From assembly GCF_002699985.1 (NCBI RefSeq), contig NZ_LKBT01000056.1, positions 62,001 through 126,000 of the forward strand: a stretch of DNA of 64,000 nt, in the 5' to 3' direction. Every line of letters begins with the position of its first letter. Position 1 is the first letter of the stretch. The position numbers were made by a program, and so were the translations under genes. The stretch comes from Pseudomonas sp. ICMP 561. Its GTDB lineage: Bacteria; Pseudomonadota; Gammaproteobacteria; Pseudomonadales; Pseudomonadaceae. Positions 18,205-25,983 of this stretch are shown here, piece by piece. The notes under the pieces were generated by a model, which searched no databases, was not told the origin of the DNA, and saw only the letters and a program-made list of their open reading frames with translations.

Positions 18205-18373
18205 CTTCTTCCTGAGCGTCTACTGGTCAGCAGTCGAGGAACCAATTCTTCGCGTACCCATGCGGTGCGCCTAGCTAAGTGTAAGTTGCGGTTTTCCTAT
18301 GCCTCGTTACTTCGGATGAAGAGAGGTTGTGGGCTGAAATGCCTCTGACCGACGACCAGCCTTTGTCTTTGTT

Positions 18374-18461
18374 TCTAGACACAATTGGAATAAATTCGGC
18401 TTTTTGTCTAGATTTATAGACATTAAGAAAAATAAGGGCAGACCACTATTTTAAATAGTGG
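18374..18461. other. Two inverted repeats in an AT-rich gap
   Basis: First, TCTAGACA (18374-18381) and TGTCTAGA (18405-18412), perfect 8-bp arms. Second, a perfect 19-bp palindrome CCACTATTTTAAATAGTGG (18443-18461) that extends outwards with GGGCAG/CTGACCC-type pairing. No T-run follows. Together they mark the junction between the immunity-rich and the restriction regions. Function unknown. Confidence 0.5.
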
Positions 18462-18494
18462 CCTGACCCCGTTTTCACGTTCATCATAGACCGA

Positions 18495-18677
18495 ATGAAC
18501 CACAAAAAAGTTGACAACCTTAAAAAAATAGAAAAATTCTATACTTTACTCAGAGAAAAACCTCACTCCAATATATTTGTAAGCGACTATAAGAAAAGTA
18601 TGAGCTCTGGCACAAAGGAAGGAACTCAGAGAAATAAACGCCGACAAGCACTGATTGGATATGTTGAAAGCGTGTAA
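18495..18677 (+). CDS. Small basic ORF, doubtful
   Basis: A 60-aa lysine-rich frame (starts MNHKKVDNLKKIEKFYTLLR) in an AT-rich, structured gap. There is no convincing ribosome-binding site and no family. It could be a small DNA-binding protein or a remnant of a lost gene. Low confidence. Confidence 0.3.
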   Translation: MNHKKVDNLKKIEKFYTLLREKPHSNIFVSDYKKSMSSGTKEGTQRNKRRQALIGYVESV

Positions 18678-18748
18678 TTTCACGTCTGTACGTTGACTGA
18701 TGCCCGTCAACGTACAGAATTCAGCTATCAGAACCCACCACTTAAGGA

Positions 18749-19318
18749 TTATCTAGGAAACTTTTTTAATAGCCAAGCAAGTAGTTCGAGCTGATCTGCA
18801 GAGGTCGCTCTGCGGACCTGAACTAATAATTTTCTAAGATCAGGGCGAATTAGCGTTAAATTAGACGCACCTTCGTTGCATACAGAACACAAGGCCCTCA
18901 GATTCGCTGGCTCATCATTCCCCCCAAGACTTTTATCTAATACATGCCCTAAGTGGAGCCTCGTTTTTCGAGTTAAGTCATAGGGATGTATTTCTCCAGC
19001 AACTGCACCACACATCTGGCAGGTGAACCCATCTCTGTCAAGAACATATGCTCGCGTCTCTTTAGATATAGCTCTAGAGGACGCAGGCCGAGGCGTTGGG
19101 TCCTCCAACAAATACTCTCCTGGAGCTAAATCCCTACGATCATTATGAGTCAGGATTTGGTATCCCTCCTCATTTCTGAGTTCTCGAATCCGGCGCCCCC
19201 ATTCATTAATCCCACCGGCGACCAGTCTAAGCTCGTCGGATCTTAAAACTCGATTCAAGTTAGAAAGAAAATAAGTCCTCAACTTCGTTCGAGCACCAAT
19301 TTTTTTTGGCTCAGTCAT
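18749..19318 (-). CDS. HNH endonuclease
   Basis: Protein of 189 aa. After a ~90-residue N-terminal region with a basic KLRTYFLSNLNRVLRSDELR start, there is a C-terminal HNH fold: CQMCG and CSVCN zinc-binding pairs around residues 95-152, with LHLGHVLDKSLGGNDEPANL supplying the catalytic His and Asn. This domain cuts DNA in many restriction systems. It sits 181 bases downstream of mcrC on the same strand, so it may be an accessory nuclease of that system. AT-rich relative to the core genome. Confidence 0.85.
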   Translation of the reverse strand: MTEPKKIGARTKLRTYFLSNLNRVLRSDELRLVAGGINEWGRRIRELRNEEGYQILTHNDRRDLAPGEYLLEDPTPRPASSRAISKETRAYVLDRDGFTCQMCGAVAGEIHPYDLTRKTRLHLGHVLDKSLGGNDEPANLRALCSVCNEGASNLTLIRPDLRKLLVQVRRATSADQLELLAWLLKKFPR

Positions 19319-19499
19319 TTTTTCAGCCTACCTTTAAAATCCACTATTAACCCGCAAATCGGGCTCAGCTAAAAAATTTAACTTCCGCAACCTTACCTAC
19401 CTAAAACTTACCAAAAAGCACTTCTCTGCGTTGCGTATGCTTTGACCGGGTTTTACAACAGATCTCACGCTGTTAAAAACGACAATCAAGTATTACAAG

Positions 19500-20756
19500 C
19501 TAACTTTGGTACGACCAAAACAATTTATTAGAGGTAAGATCAAACGGCACTACCCATAATCTCAACCCCTCGATATATTCAAATACAGGCAAAGCTTCTT
19601 GAAAAGCCGACCACATCGGATAAATCAGCACCAAATCCCCCTGCCCTCTAAGATATTTGTGCCCATACGCAAACAACTGATAGACATCAGATTGGCTCAG
19701 CCCATAGTTCTTGCTGTCTGGCCCAGTATCCAAGCGCTTCCATTTCGTATCCAAGACCCAGCTTTTATCACCTTGCGTGATCATCAAATCAGGCCGTAGC
19801 TGAAAGACTCTCCTGCCCTTGTGCTCGCAGAGGTATTCGGATTTGCGCTCAACGTGCAGCTTGGCATCTTTCGGTAGGGAGTCCCTTAAGCACGTGGCCA
19901 CGTAGCGCTCAAACAGCTTCTCCATTGGGAACAACAAGCTCATGCCCTGCCATTCACCAGCAATCGCCAGAGGCGTTTGTTGCTGAATGATCAGTTCGCA
20001 CCATGGCTTGACTGGTTGGTAATGGGCCATCAACCGGTCGTTGCGCCATTGCTTGAAGTCTTGTGTCGTATCGCGGCTGGTTGGGATCTCCAAAAAAATC
20101 GAGCGCAATTCATGGGATAGGCGCCAATTGTTTGGGTCTTGGGTGGTTTTGCAGACGATATCCAGTGCCGTTTTAAGTACGCGATTCTCGGGCCGGTCGG
20201 GGAGGAATATGTCGTGCCGGATCTGGAAATGATGTTGTCGCCCTGGTGGTTGCCGCATTTGCCGGGCGGTGTTGAGTTGGCCACGTAGGTAGCGCTGCTC
20301 TTCTTCAACGCGTTGGTAGTCGAAACGCAGGCCGCGCTTGATCAGGTGGTCAAGCGCATGGAGAAAGCTGCTCATGACCCATTCAGTTAGCGGTGCATCG
20401 AAGCTTTGCAGTGCCGTTGCACCAACCTCGCGGGTGGGTAGATTCAGAGACTTCTGGATCATTCGCCTGAGCAATGCGCGGCTTTGTTTGATGCAGTCAC
20501 CTTCCTCGAAATGCTTAGGCAGGATTTCGATGCGCGTGCCGCAGGGTGTCTCCAGCGCGCCAACGTAGTTGTCGAGTTTGAGCAACTGGCGTCCTTCGAT
20601 CTGGACCAATGCTGCCCCGGCTTTGCTAAACGTCGAACTTTGCTCGCACAGCCAGTCGAAGGCCGAAGTTGAAACTTGGGCCAGATCGAGGGTTGGGTTG
20701 GGAATATGACTGGTTGTTAACCGTGCATACTCTCGAACCGTCAGGGTGGTTTTCAC
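19500..20756 (-). CDS. mcrC: McrC-like nuclease subunit
   Basis: 418 aa. The N-terminal half binds McrB in this family; residues ~315-345 contain a PD-(D/E)xK nuclease core, RPDLMITQGDKSWVLDTKWK, with Asp and the DxK pair expected for cleavage. In known McrBC systems McrC stimulates the McrB NTPase and cuts DNA containing modified bases. Starts at GTG, overlapping the mcrB stop by 4 bases (GTGA), so translation is coupled. Identification is firm at family level; the modified base recognised is unknown. Confidence 0.92.
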   Translation of the reverse strand: MKTTLTVREYARLTTSHIPNPTLDLAQVSTSAFDWLCEQSSTFSKAGAALVQIEGRQLLKLDNYVGALETPCGTRIEILPKHFEEGDCIKQSRALLRRMIQKSLNLPTREVGATALQSFDAPLTEWVMSSFLHALDHLIKRGLRFDYQRVEEEQRYLRGQLNTARQMRQPPGRQHHFQIRHDIFLPDRPENRVLKTALDIVCKTTQDPNNWRLSHELRSIFLEIPTSRDTTQDFKQWRNDRLMAHYQPVKPWCELIIQQQTPLAIAGEWQGMSLLFPMEKLFERYVATCLRDSLPKDAKLHVERKSEYLCEHKGRRVFQLRPDLMITQGDKSWVLDTKWKRLDTGPDSKNYGLSQSDVYQLFAYGHKYLRGQGDLVLIYPMWSAFQEALPVFEYIEGLRLWVVPFDLTSNKLFWSYQS

Positions 20757-22846
20757 CCTTGCTGCTCGCTCAGGGATTTAATGACTCTACGTCCGAGACG
20801 CCGAGTATTCATCTCCGTTCCATTACTGCTAAGCGTCGATAAACTGAGCGCTTTCGCTAGGTCCCGTAGCACCGGCTTCGTCGGCTTTTCGATGATGCCA
20901 TTCCGCAGAACTTCAATCGTGCCAGAACCTGTCTGACGCAGAACGAGGCCCTCATAACGAACCTCTTTTGCTTCATAGCGCGTGACAATGGTGGCGGCTT
21001 TGACCGTGTGGTCAATGATTCCGAGGTAGGCATCAATGTTTTTGAACGCTGCGGGGTTTAGTTCCCAGCGTTCATTGTGCTGGCTGAGACTGACTGAATC
21101 CCCGAATAAAGCATTTAGGTCCTGACTCGGCTGAATCAGAAAACGATCCTCAACGGCTTTCCGCTGGTCATTCAGCACCCACTGAATGCGCTGCCAATCG
21201 TCAAAGAAATACTCCTGAAGTAAAGGCAGAATCTGCTGGCGAAATATGTCCTCTAAGCGTTCTAGCTTCGGATCGTCTTTGAGAGGCATAAAATAGGCAT
21301 GACCGAGGCAATGATTACGGTCAAGCAGCGCAGCGATGCGTTGATTCATAACATCAAGCAGCTCATCAATCGCGACTCCTTGGACCTCCACCTCATCAAG
21401 TAAAGATGGATCAGGAGAGATTTCAGTAAAGGTGAAGCGTCGGCGAAGAGCGATGTCCAATGCAGCCAGCGAACGGTCGGCAGTGTTCATAGTGCCAATA
21501 AGGTAGACATTAGAAGGCACACTGAAACGCTCCTTTGAATAGGGCAGCGTGACTTCGAGAGCCTCTGGTGCACCAGCACGCTTTGACTGCTCGATCAGGG
21601 TGATCAGTTCGCCGAAAATACGAGAGATGTTGCCCCGATTGATTTCGTCGATTATGAGCACGCGTGAGGTGTCTGAAAGTGAATCGGACGCCTTCACTGG
21701 TGGGCCCTGCAGTACACGGTCGACGAGCCCCGGCATGAAATTGGCGTAACCGTTAACTAGGTTGGGCTCAAGGCTAGTGTTGGCTAGCTTCTTGAAGACT
21801 TGCCGATCCGCAATGTCATCAAGGGTTAAATCTCCATTTCGCACATAGTCAGCCAGCTTTCTAAGCATGCTTATGCCAATAGGAAGCTCGTTACCGTTTG
21901 GCTTTTTAAGCTCTAGCAACTCGTCAGAGCAGTAGGTAACCACATAACCGCCGATGCTTTCGCCCTTTCGAAACAGGGTGGAAACTGCGGAATTCCCCGA
22001 GCCAAAATCTGCATTAAGCAATTGGCTAAGCTTCGCTTTATCAGTCGCCGTTTCGGCCAACTCGTAAAGGGTACGCTGAGTAAATTTGACGTTGGTCAGT
22101 TGCTGGTAAGGTAGCGAAGGGCTGTAAGTACGCAGCCACTTCACCGCTCGGCATTGCGCATAATCTGCGTCGCGTTCGTCGCTCGAAAGGCAACGATAAT
22201 CACCAGTCACCTCACCAATAGCTCGAAATTTCGTGTTCCCATCAGTGACGACCAGTAGGTCCCCTTTCTTCATTCGAACTACAAAGTCAGTAACAGCTTT
22301 GACGGCGTAAGCGCCAATAGGCAGGGGTTGCCCTGCTGCCTCAAAACGCTTGAACACGTCCTCCCGGCTTTTACACCCAGTGAAATCGATTCGATCTCCG
22401 TATCCCAGCAATGCGAAGTTGGACCTTATGCAGTCCTCATAAACTTTGGCGTCACTACCTTGAGTATTACCGAGTGACATTTTCCAAATTCGAGAGTGAG
22501 AAATGTCAGTAGACGGCGGCTCCTGGTGAGTGACATTTGCGGCGGATGGAGTGCTACACAGACTCTTAAATATGCCGTCTACAACTTCATATACGAGTTC
22601 GCCATCTTCATTGGTGTCTGCACGCAGGCCCTCAACGAAATCCTCGTAGCTAAAGCTCTGATGGAAGGTCACGAATTTGACGTGATCAGACGCGACTAAA
22701 GCGTCGAACCGAGCCTTTAAGACTTTTCGATCATCGGGATTGGCTTTCAAAAATTCTGGATCAAGAATATCCAGCGTCGCTTCAATGGTTGCGTAGGTCT
22801 TCCCCGTGCCAGGTGGGCCAAAGAAAATTTGATTGAGCGAAGCCAT
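20753..22846 (-). CDS. mcrB: McrB-like AAA+ NTPase with large internal insert
   Basis: 697 aa. Walker A GPPGTGKT is at residues 10-17, so no separate N-terminal DNA-binding domain precedes the AAA core. After HQSFSYEDFVEGL (~62) comes a long insertion (about 112-275) containing KKGDLLVVTDGNTKFRAIGE, an EVE/PUA-like barrel pattern; such domains read modified bases. Walker B and its flank IIDEINRGNISRIF (~398) and the McrB signature MNTADRS (~453) follow, then LRRRF. It forms the motor of the McrBC restriction system. The target-recognition domain has therefore probably moved into the core. That placement is inference from the sequence. Confidence 0.92.
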   Translation of the reverse strand: MASLNQIFFGPPGTGKTYATIEATLDILDPEFLKANPDDRKVLKARFDALVASDHVKFVTFHQSFSYEDFVEGLRADTNEDGELVYEVVDGIFKSLCSTPSAANVTHQEPPSTDISHSRIWKMSLGNTQGSDAKVYEDCIRSNFALLGYGDRIDFTGCKSREDVFKRFEAAGQPLPIGAYAVKAVTDFVVRMKKGDLLVVTDGNTKFRAIGEVTGDYRCLSSDERDADYAQCRAVKWLRTYSPSLPYQQLTNVKFTQRTLYELAETATDKAKLSQLLNADFGSGNSAVSTLFRKGESIGGYVVTYCSDELLELKKPNGNELPIGISMLRKLADYVRNGDLTLDDIADRQVFKKLANTSLEPNLVNGYANFMPGLVDRVLQGPPVKASDSLSDTSRVLIIDEINRGNISRIFGELITLIEQSKRAGAPEALEVTLPYSKERFSVPSNVYLIGTMNTADRSLAALDIALRRRFTFTEISPDPSLLDEVEVQGVAIDELLDVMNQRIAALLDRNHCLGHAYFMPLKDDPKLERLEDIFRQQILPLLQEYFFDDWQRIQWVLNDQRKAVEDRFLIQPSQDLNALFGDSVSLSQHNERWELNPAAFKNIDAYLGIIDHTVKAATIVTRYEAKEVRYEGLVLRQTGSGTIEVLRNGIIEKPTKPVLRDLAKALSLSTLSSNGTEMNTRRLGRRVIKSLSEQQG

Positions 22847-23105
22847 CCGGGAACATCCTTGTAGGAAGATTCCGACACCATAGCCAGATGGCCAGTATGG
22901 GTAAAGCGCTACCGCGATCAGCGCTGAAAATTTTCGGAAATGCCCTACAGCTTTGCTCCTTGCCCACCCTGTCGACGCCCCCTACCCTTGCACCGCGCCT
23001 AAGAAACGCACAAAGAGACTCACAGCAGCGGCCTGACCGCTCCCGATAAAATGCGGATTATTTGTACCTGCGGCTCACGGCTGCACGTCCTAAAATCTCT
23101 GTTAT

Positions 23106-23183
23106 GTCGGGAGTGGACCAATACAAGACCCGCAAGGGGAATAAGTCCGGCCTTCTCTGCTGTGAGGTTTCTTAACTCCCGAC
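23106..23183 (+). promoter_or_regulatory. Structured leader upstream of the BRO-N gene
   Basis: GTCGGGAGT (23106-23114) and ACTCCCGAC (23175-23183) are perfect 9-bp arms 60 bases apart, enclosing a stretch with its own short pairings (GACCCGCAAGGGG). The inverted repeat ends 37 bases before the ATG. Such leaders precede satellite-phage-type genes; this could be an RNA switch or antitermination structure. 22847-23105 holds nothing else recognisable. Confidence 0.5.
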
Positions 23184-23220
23184 ACCTTCCTATAAAAAGT
23201 GCGCAGCAGAGATCCCACTA

Positions 23221-23787
23221 ATGCAAAACCTCGATTCATCCCAGCCTCCCAGGCAACCTACCCCCGAACCTCTCATCCCCACCACCTTCCACCGCCATCA
23301 CCGCCCACTACGCACGGTCCTGCTGGAATCCCAGGTCTGGTTCTGCGCCCGGGATTTCAGTCGGTTGATGAGTTGGCCGTTGAATGAGCGCACGACGCGC
23401 AAGCTGGATGAGGATCAGCGTCGTATGGTGTTGCTCGGCGCTCATTTCGGGGCTGAGGAGGAGTTGATGGTGAGTGAGTCGGGTATCTACGAGATGCTGG
23501 TGTATCACTGTCATGCGGAGAAGCGCGCGTTGCGGCGCTGGATCACGAATGAGGTGGTGCCTTGCGTGCGGGATGGCGTGCCGCGCAATGACAACGCGCC
23601 GAGTCTGAGCCTGCTGCAATGGCCTGAGTTGTCGGTGTGTCTGTTGAATTGGCGAAGTGAGCCGTGGATCAGGTTGCGGGATATGCCGAGGTTGTTGCCG
23701 CATGGGCAGTTGCCGGAGGATTCGGTGCGGAGTAAGGGGTGGTTGTCGTGGTGGAGGGCGGTTTGGAATGCTGCGTGGTTTACCTGA
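23221..23787 (+). CDS. BRO-N domain protein
   Basis: 188 aa. Residues ~30-130 are a BRO-N fold: LESQVWFCARDFSRLM, then RMVLLGAHFGAEEELMVSES, GIYEMLVYHCHAEKRALRRWI and TNEVVPCVRDG, the set typical of phage/viral antirepressor-like proteins. The C-terminal part (RLLPHGQLPEDSV.. SWWRAVW) is a family-specific tail of unknown role. DNA binding is expected from the family. It has its own structured leader and a damaged copy of its 3' end 2 kb away, beyond the restriction-modification genes, suggesting a mobile or satellite-phage origin. Confidence 0.8.
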   Translation: MQNLDSSQPPRQPTPEPLIPTTFHRHHRPLRTVLLESQVWFCARDFSRLMSWPLNERTTRKLDEDQRRMVLLGAHFGAEEELMVSESGIYEMLVYHCHAEKRALRRWITNEVVPCVRDGVPRNDNAPSLSLLQWPELSVCLLNWRSEPWIRLRDMPRLLPHGQLPEDSVRSKGWLSWWRAVWNAAWFT

Positions 23788-23930
23788 AGAGTCGTTGATG
23801 GGACGCTGTCTTGTACGAGCTTTCCGAAGAGGTTGTGGTTGGTCAGGCTGCATCCCTGTTCATCCATACACCATGATATGATCGCCAACTTTTAAGAAAC
23901 GGCTCTAAACAGAGCCCGCGAGGAGACTAG

Positions 23931-24887
23931 ATGAGCCTATTCACGTCATTGGAAATGTGTGCCGGAGCTGGTGGTCAAGCTCTTGGCCTCGAAATGGCGG
24001 GCTTTGGGCACGAAGTACTGGTAGAAATCGAACCGCCTGCCTGCGCGACTCTGCGCTTGAATCGTCCGGAGTGGAATGTAAAGGAAGAGGATCTACGCCA
24101 ATTTAACGGCTTGCCTTACTTCGGCGTTGATCTGGTAGCAGGCGGAGTACCTTGCCCCCCTTTCTCCAAGGCAGGCAAACAGCTGGGTGCCGATGATGAG
24201 CGTGATCTGTTCCCTGAAGCTTTGCGTCTTGTGGATGAGGTTCGTCCTAAGGCCGTGATGTTGGAGAACGTGCGCGGCTTGATGGATGCAGTTTTCGATG
24301 ACTACCGCAACAAGGTTGAAACCCAGCTCAAGAAGCTCGGTTATGTGCCGGGTTGGCGTCTCCTCAACGCTTCCGATTACGGGGTGACTCAACTACGACC
24401 TCGTGTTGTGTTTGTGGGTATTCGAAAAGACTTGTCTGAAGGCTTTGCTTGGCCAGAAGCCAAGTTGATCACCCCGCCTACGGTAGGTGAGCTTCTTCAT
24501 GATTTGATGGCCGCTGACGGTTGGCGAGGGGCTGATGCCTGGAGGGAGCAAGCCAACACCATCGCCCCCACGCTTGTGGGGGGTTCTAAAAAGCATGGCG
24601 GTCCTGATTTGGGGCCAACCCGAGCCAAGAAAGCCTGGGCCTCTATCGGGGTATGCGGAATGGGGATTGCCAATGAGCCACCCACCGAGTTTTTCGAGGG
24701 CATGCCAAGGCTAACCACTCGCATGGCTGCGCGCATCCAAGGTTTCCCGGATGACTGGCAGTTCCACGGCAAGAAAACAGCTGCTTACCGACAGATAGGC
24801 AATGCCTTCCCTCCTCCCGTAGCGTGCGCAGTCGCAAAGCAGATTTTCAAAGCGCTTTCCGTAAAACGTTTGGTACGAGTTGCCTGA
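23931..24887 (+). CDS. DNA (cytosine-5) methyltransferase
   Basis: 318 aa. Motif I LEMCAGAGGQALGLEMAGF near residue 7, motif IV GGVPCPPFS with the catalytic Cys (~71-79), motif VI ENVRG (~111), motif VIII QLRPRVVFVGIR (~153), and motif X YRQIGNAFPPPV (~286). The target-recognition region between VIII and IX is small. It methylates C5 of cytosine in its recognition site, protecting host DNA. Its stop overlaps the start of the endonuclease gene by 1 base. Similarity to the NlaIV/NgoBV (GGNNCC) family is inferred mainly from the partner gene. GGAG lies 8 bases before the ATG. Confidence 0.95.
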   Translation: MSLFTSLEMCAGAGGQALGLEMAGFGHEVLVEIEPPACATLRLNRPEWNVKEEDLRQFNGLPYFGVDLVAGGVPCPPFSKAGKQLGADDERDLFPEALRLVDEVRPKAVMLENVRGLMDAVFDDYRNKVETQLKKLGYVPGWRLLNASDYGVTQLRPRVVFVGIRKDLSEGFAWPEAKLITPPTVGELLHDLMAADGWRGADAWREQANTIAPTLVGGSKKHGGPDLGPTRAKKAWASIGVCGMGIANEPPTEFFEGMPRLTTRMAARIQGFPDDWQFHGKKTAAYRQIGNAFPPPVACAVAKQIFKALSVKRLVRVA

Positions 24888-25750
24888 TGACGATCACAGC
24901 TGAATTTCTACAAGCACGAAAAGAATTCCACGCTTCACTGCTCAAGACCACACTGACCATCAATGATCAGGGTATCCCCAGTAACGCCGATGGCAGTAAT
25001 AAAAGCAGCATCGCAATCGCCAAAGGCATTGCTGATATTTTGAAAGCTGAGACGATTGCGGAGCGCCAGGCAGGTCAGACATCGGGTCACGAGTTTGAGG
25101 GTATTTGCGCCGAGTATGTAAGGAGCACGTTCCTGAAGCTTGGGCACCTACGACCGGGTAATTGGGATGTGCATCAGGTATCCGGCCGGAGCCGCCTGGA
25201 AATCGCAAAGTATGAACAATACGCACACCTCGTCGCTTTGGACCGAGCTGCGAAAGCGGACCCGGAGCTTGCCGCAGCGTTAGGAAGTGATTACACGATC
25301 ACGCCTGACATAGTTGTGGTGAGAGGTTTGGAGAACGACGAACAGATTAACGCCAATGAGTTTCTAGTCGACGATTCTGTCAGCACCCGAGCAAGTTTAC
25401 GGGCTGCCGCTGGCGGCAAGCCGCTTCTGCACGCGAGTGTTTCGTGCAAGTGGACGATCAGAAGTGACAGGGCCCAAAACGCCCGCTCCGAAGCGCTGAA
25501 TTTGATGCGAAACCGAAAGGGCCGTCTGCCAAACATCATGGTGGTTACCGCGGAGCCAACGCCTAGTCGTTTAGCCTCTATCGCGCTGGGTACAGGCGAT
25601 ATCGATTGCGTGTATCACTTTGCGTTGTACGAACTGCAGGCCACGCTCATAGAGCTGGGCATGGACGACTCTGCGGAAATGCTCGCTATTATGGTGAATG
25701 GCAAGCGCTTGAAAGATATCAGCGATCTGCCGCTGGATTTGGCTAGCTAG
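24887..25750 (+). CDS. NgoBV/NlaIV-like type II restriction endonuclease
   Basis: 287 aa, starting at the ATG that overlaps the methyltransferase stop (TGATG). The C-terminal region is highly characteristic: LLHASVSCKWTIRSDRAQNA near 185-205, with SCKW as the probable nuclease Lys site, and LASIALGTGDIDCVYHFALY near 240-260. This matches my recollection of the NgoBV restriction endonuclease family, which recognises GGNNCC. The earlier TPDIVVVRG gives the acidic residue of the active site. It cleaves unmethylated DNA; specificity is an inference. Confidence 0.85.
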   Translation: MTITAEFLQARKEFHASLLKTTLTINDQGIPSNADGSNKSSIAIAKGIADILKAETIAERQAGQTSGHEFEGICAEYVRSTFLKLGHLRPGNWDVHQVSGRSRLEIAKYEQYAHLVALDRAAKADPELAAALGSDYTITPDIVVVRGLENDEQINANEFLVDDSVSTRASLRAAAGGKPLLHASVSCKWTIRSDRAQNARSEALNLMRNRKGRLPNIMVVTAEPTPSRLASIALGTGDIDCVYHFALYELQATLIELGMDDSAEMLAIMVNGKRLKDISDLPLDLAS

Positions 25751-25760
25751 TTCAGATCGG

Positions 25761-25883
25761 TATCACTGTCATTCGGAGAAGCTGCGGGATATGCTGCGGT
25801 TGTTACCGCACGGGCAGTTGCCGGAGGATTCGGTGCGGGGTAAGGGGTGGTTGGGTTGGTGGCGGGCGGTTTGGCGGGGTTGA
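25761..25883 (+). pseudogene. Truncated second copy of the BRO-N gene 3' end
   Basis: Begins YHCHSEK and jumps directly to LRDMLRLLPHGQLPEDSVR, ending WWRAVWRG and a stop. In the intact gene these two pieces are separated by 50 codons (23524-23673), so this copy has an exact in-frame internal deletion, and it also lacks any start. Together with the intact BRO gene it brackets the restriction-modification pair. Confidence 0.8.
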
Positions 25884-25983
25884 CGTCTTGCGATGCCCGT
25901 TGCAGATCTGACAACGGGCATCCAAGGTTGGAACAGGAGAAAGCTGACCAGCCTTCTCCTGCAGTAGCGCGAGGCGTTGCTGC

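Noticed and set aside
23308..23888. Minus-strand frames opposite the BRO-N gene
   Set aside because: Arg/Pro/Gln-rich low-complexity translation; antisense of a real gene.
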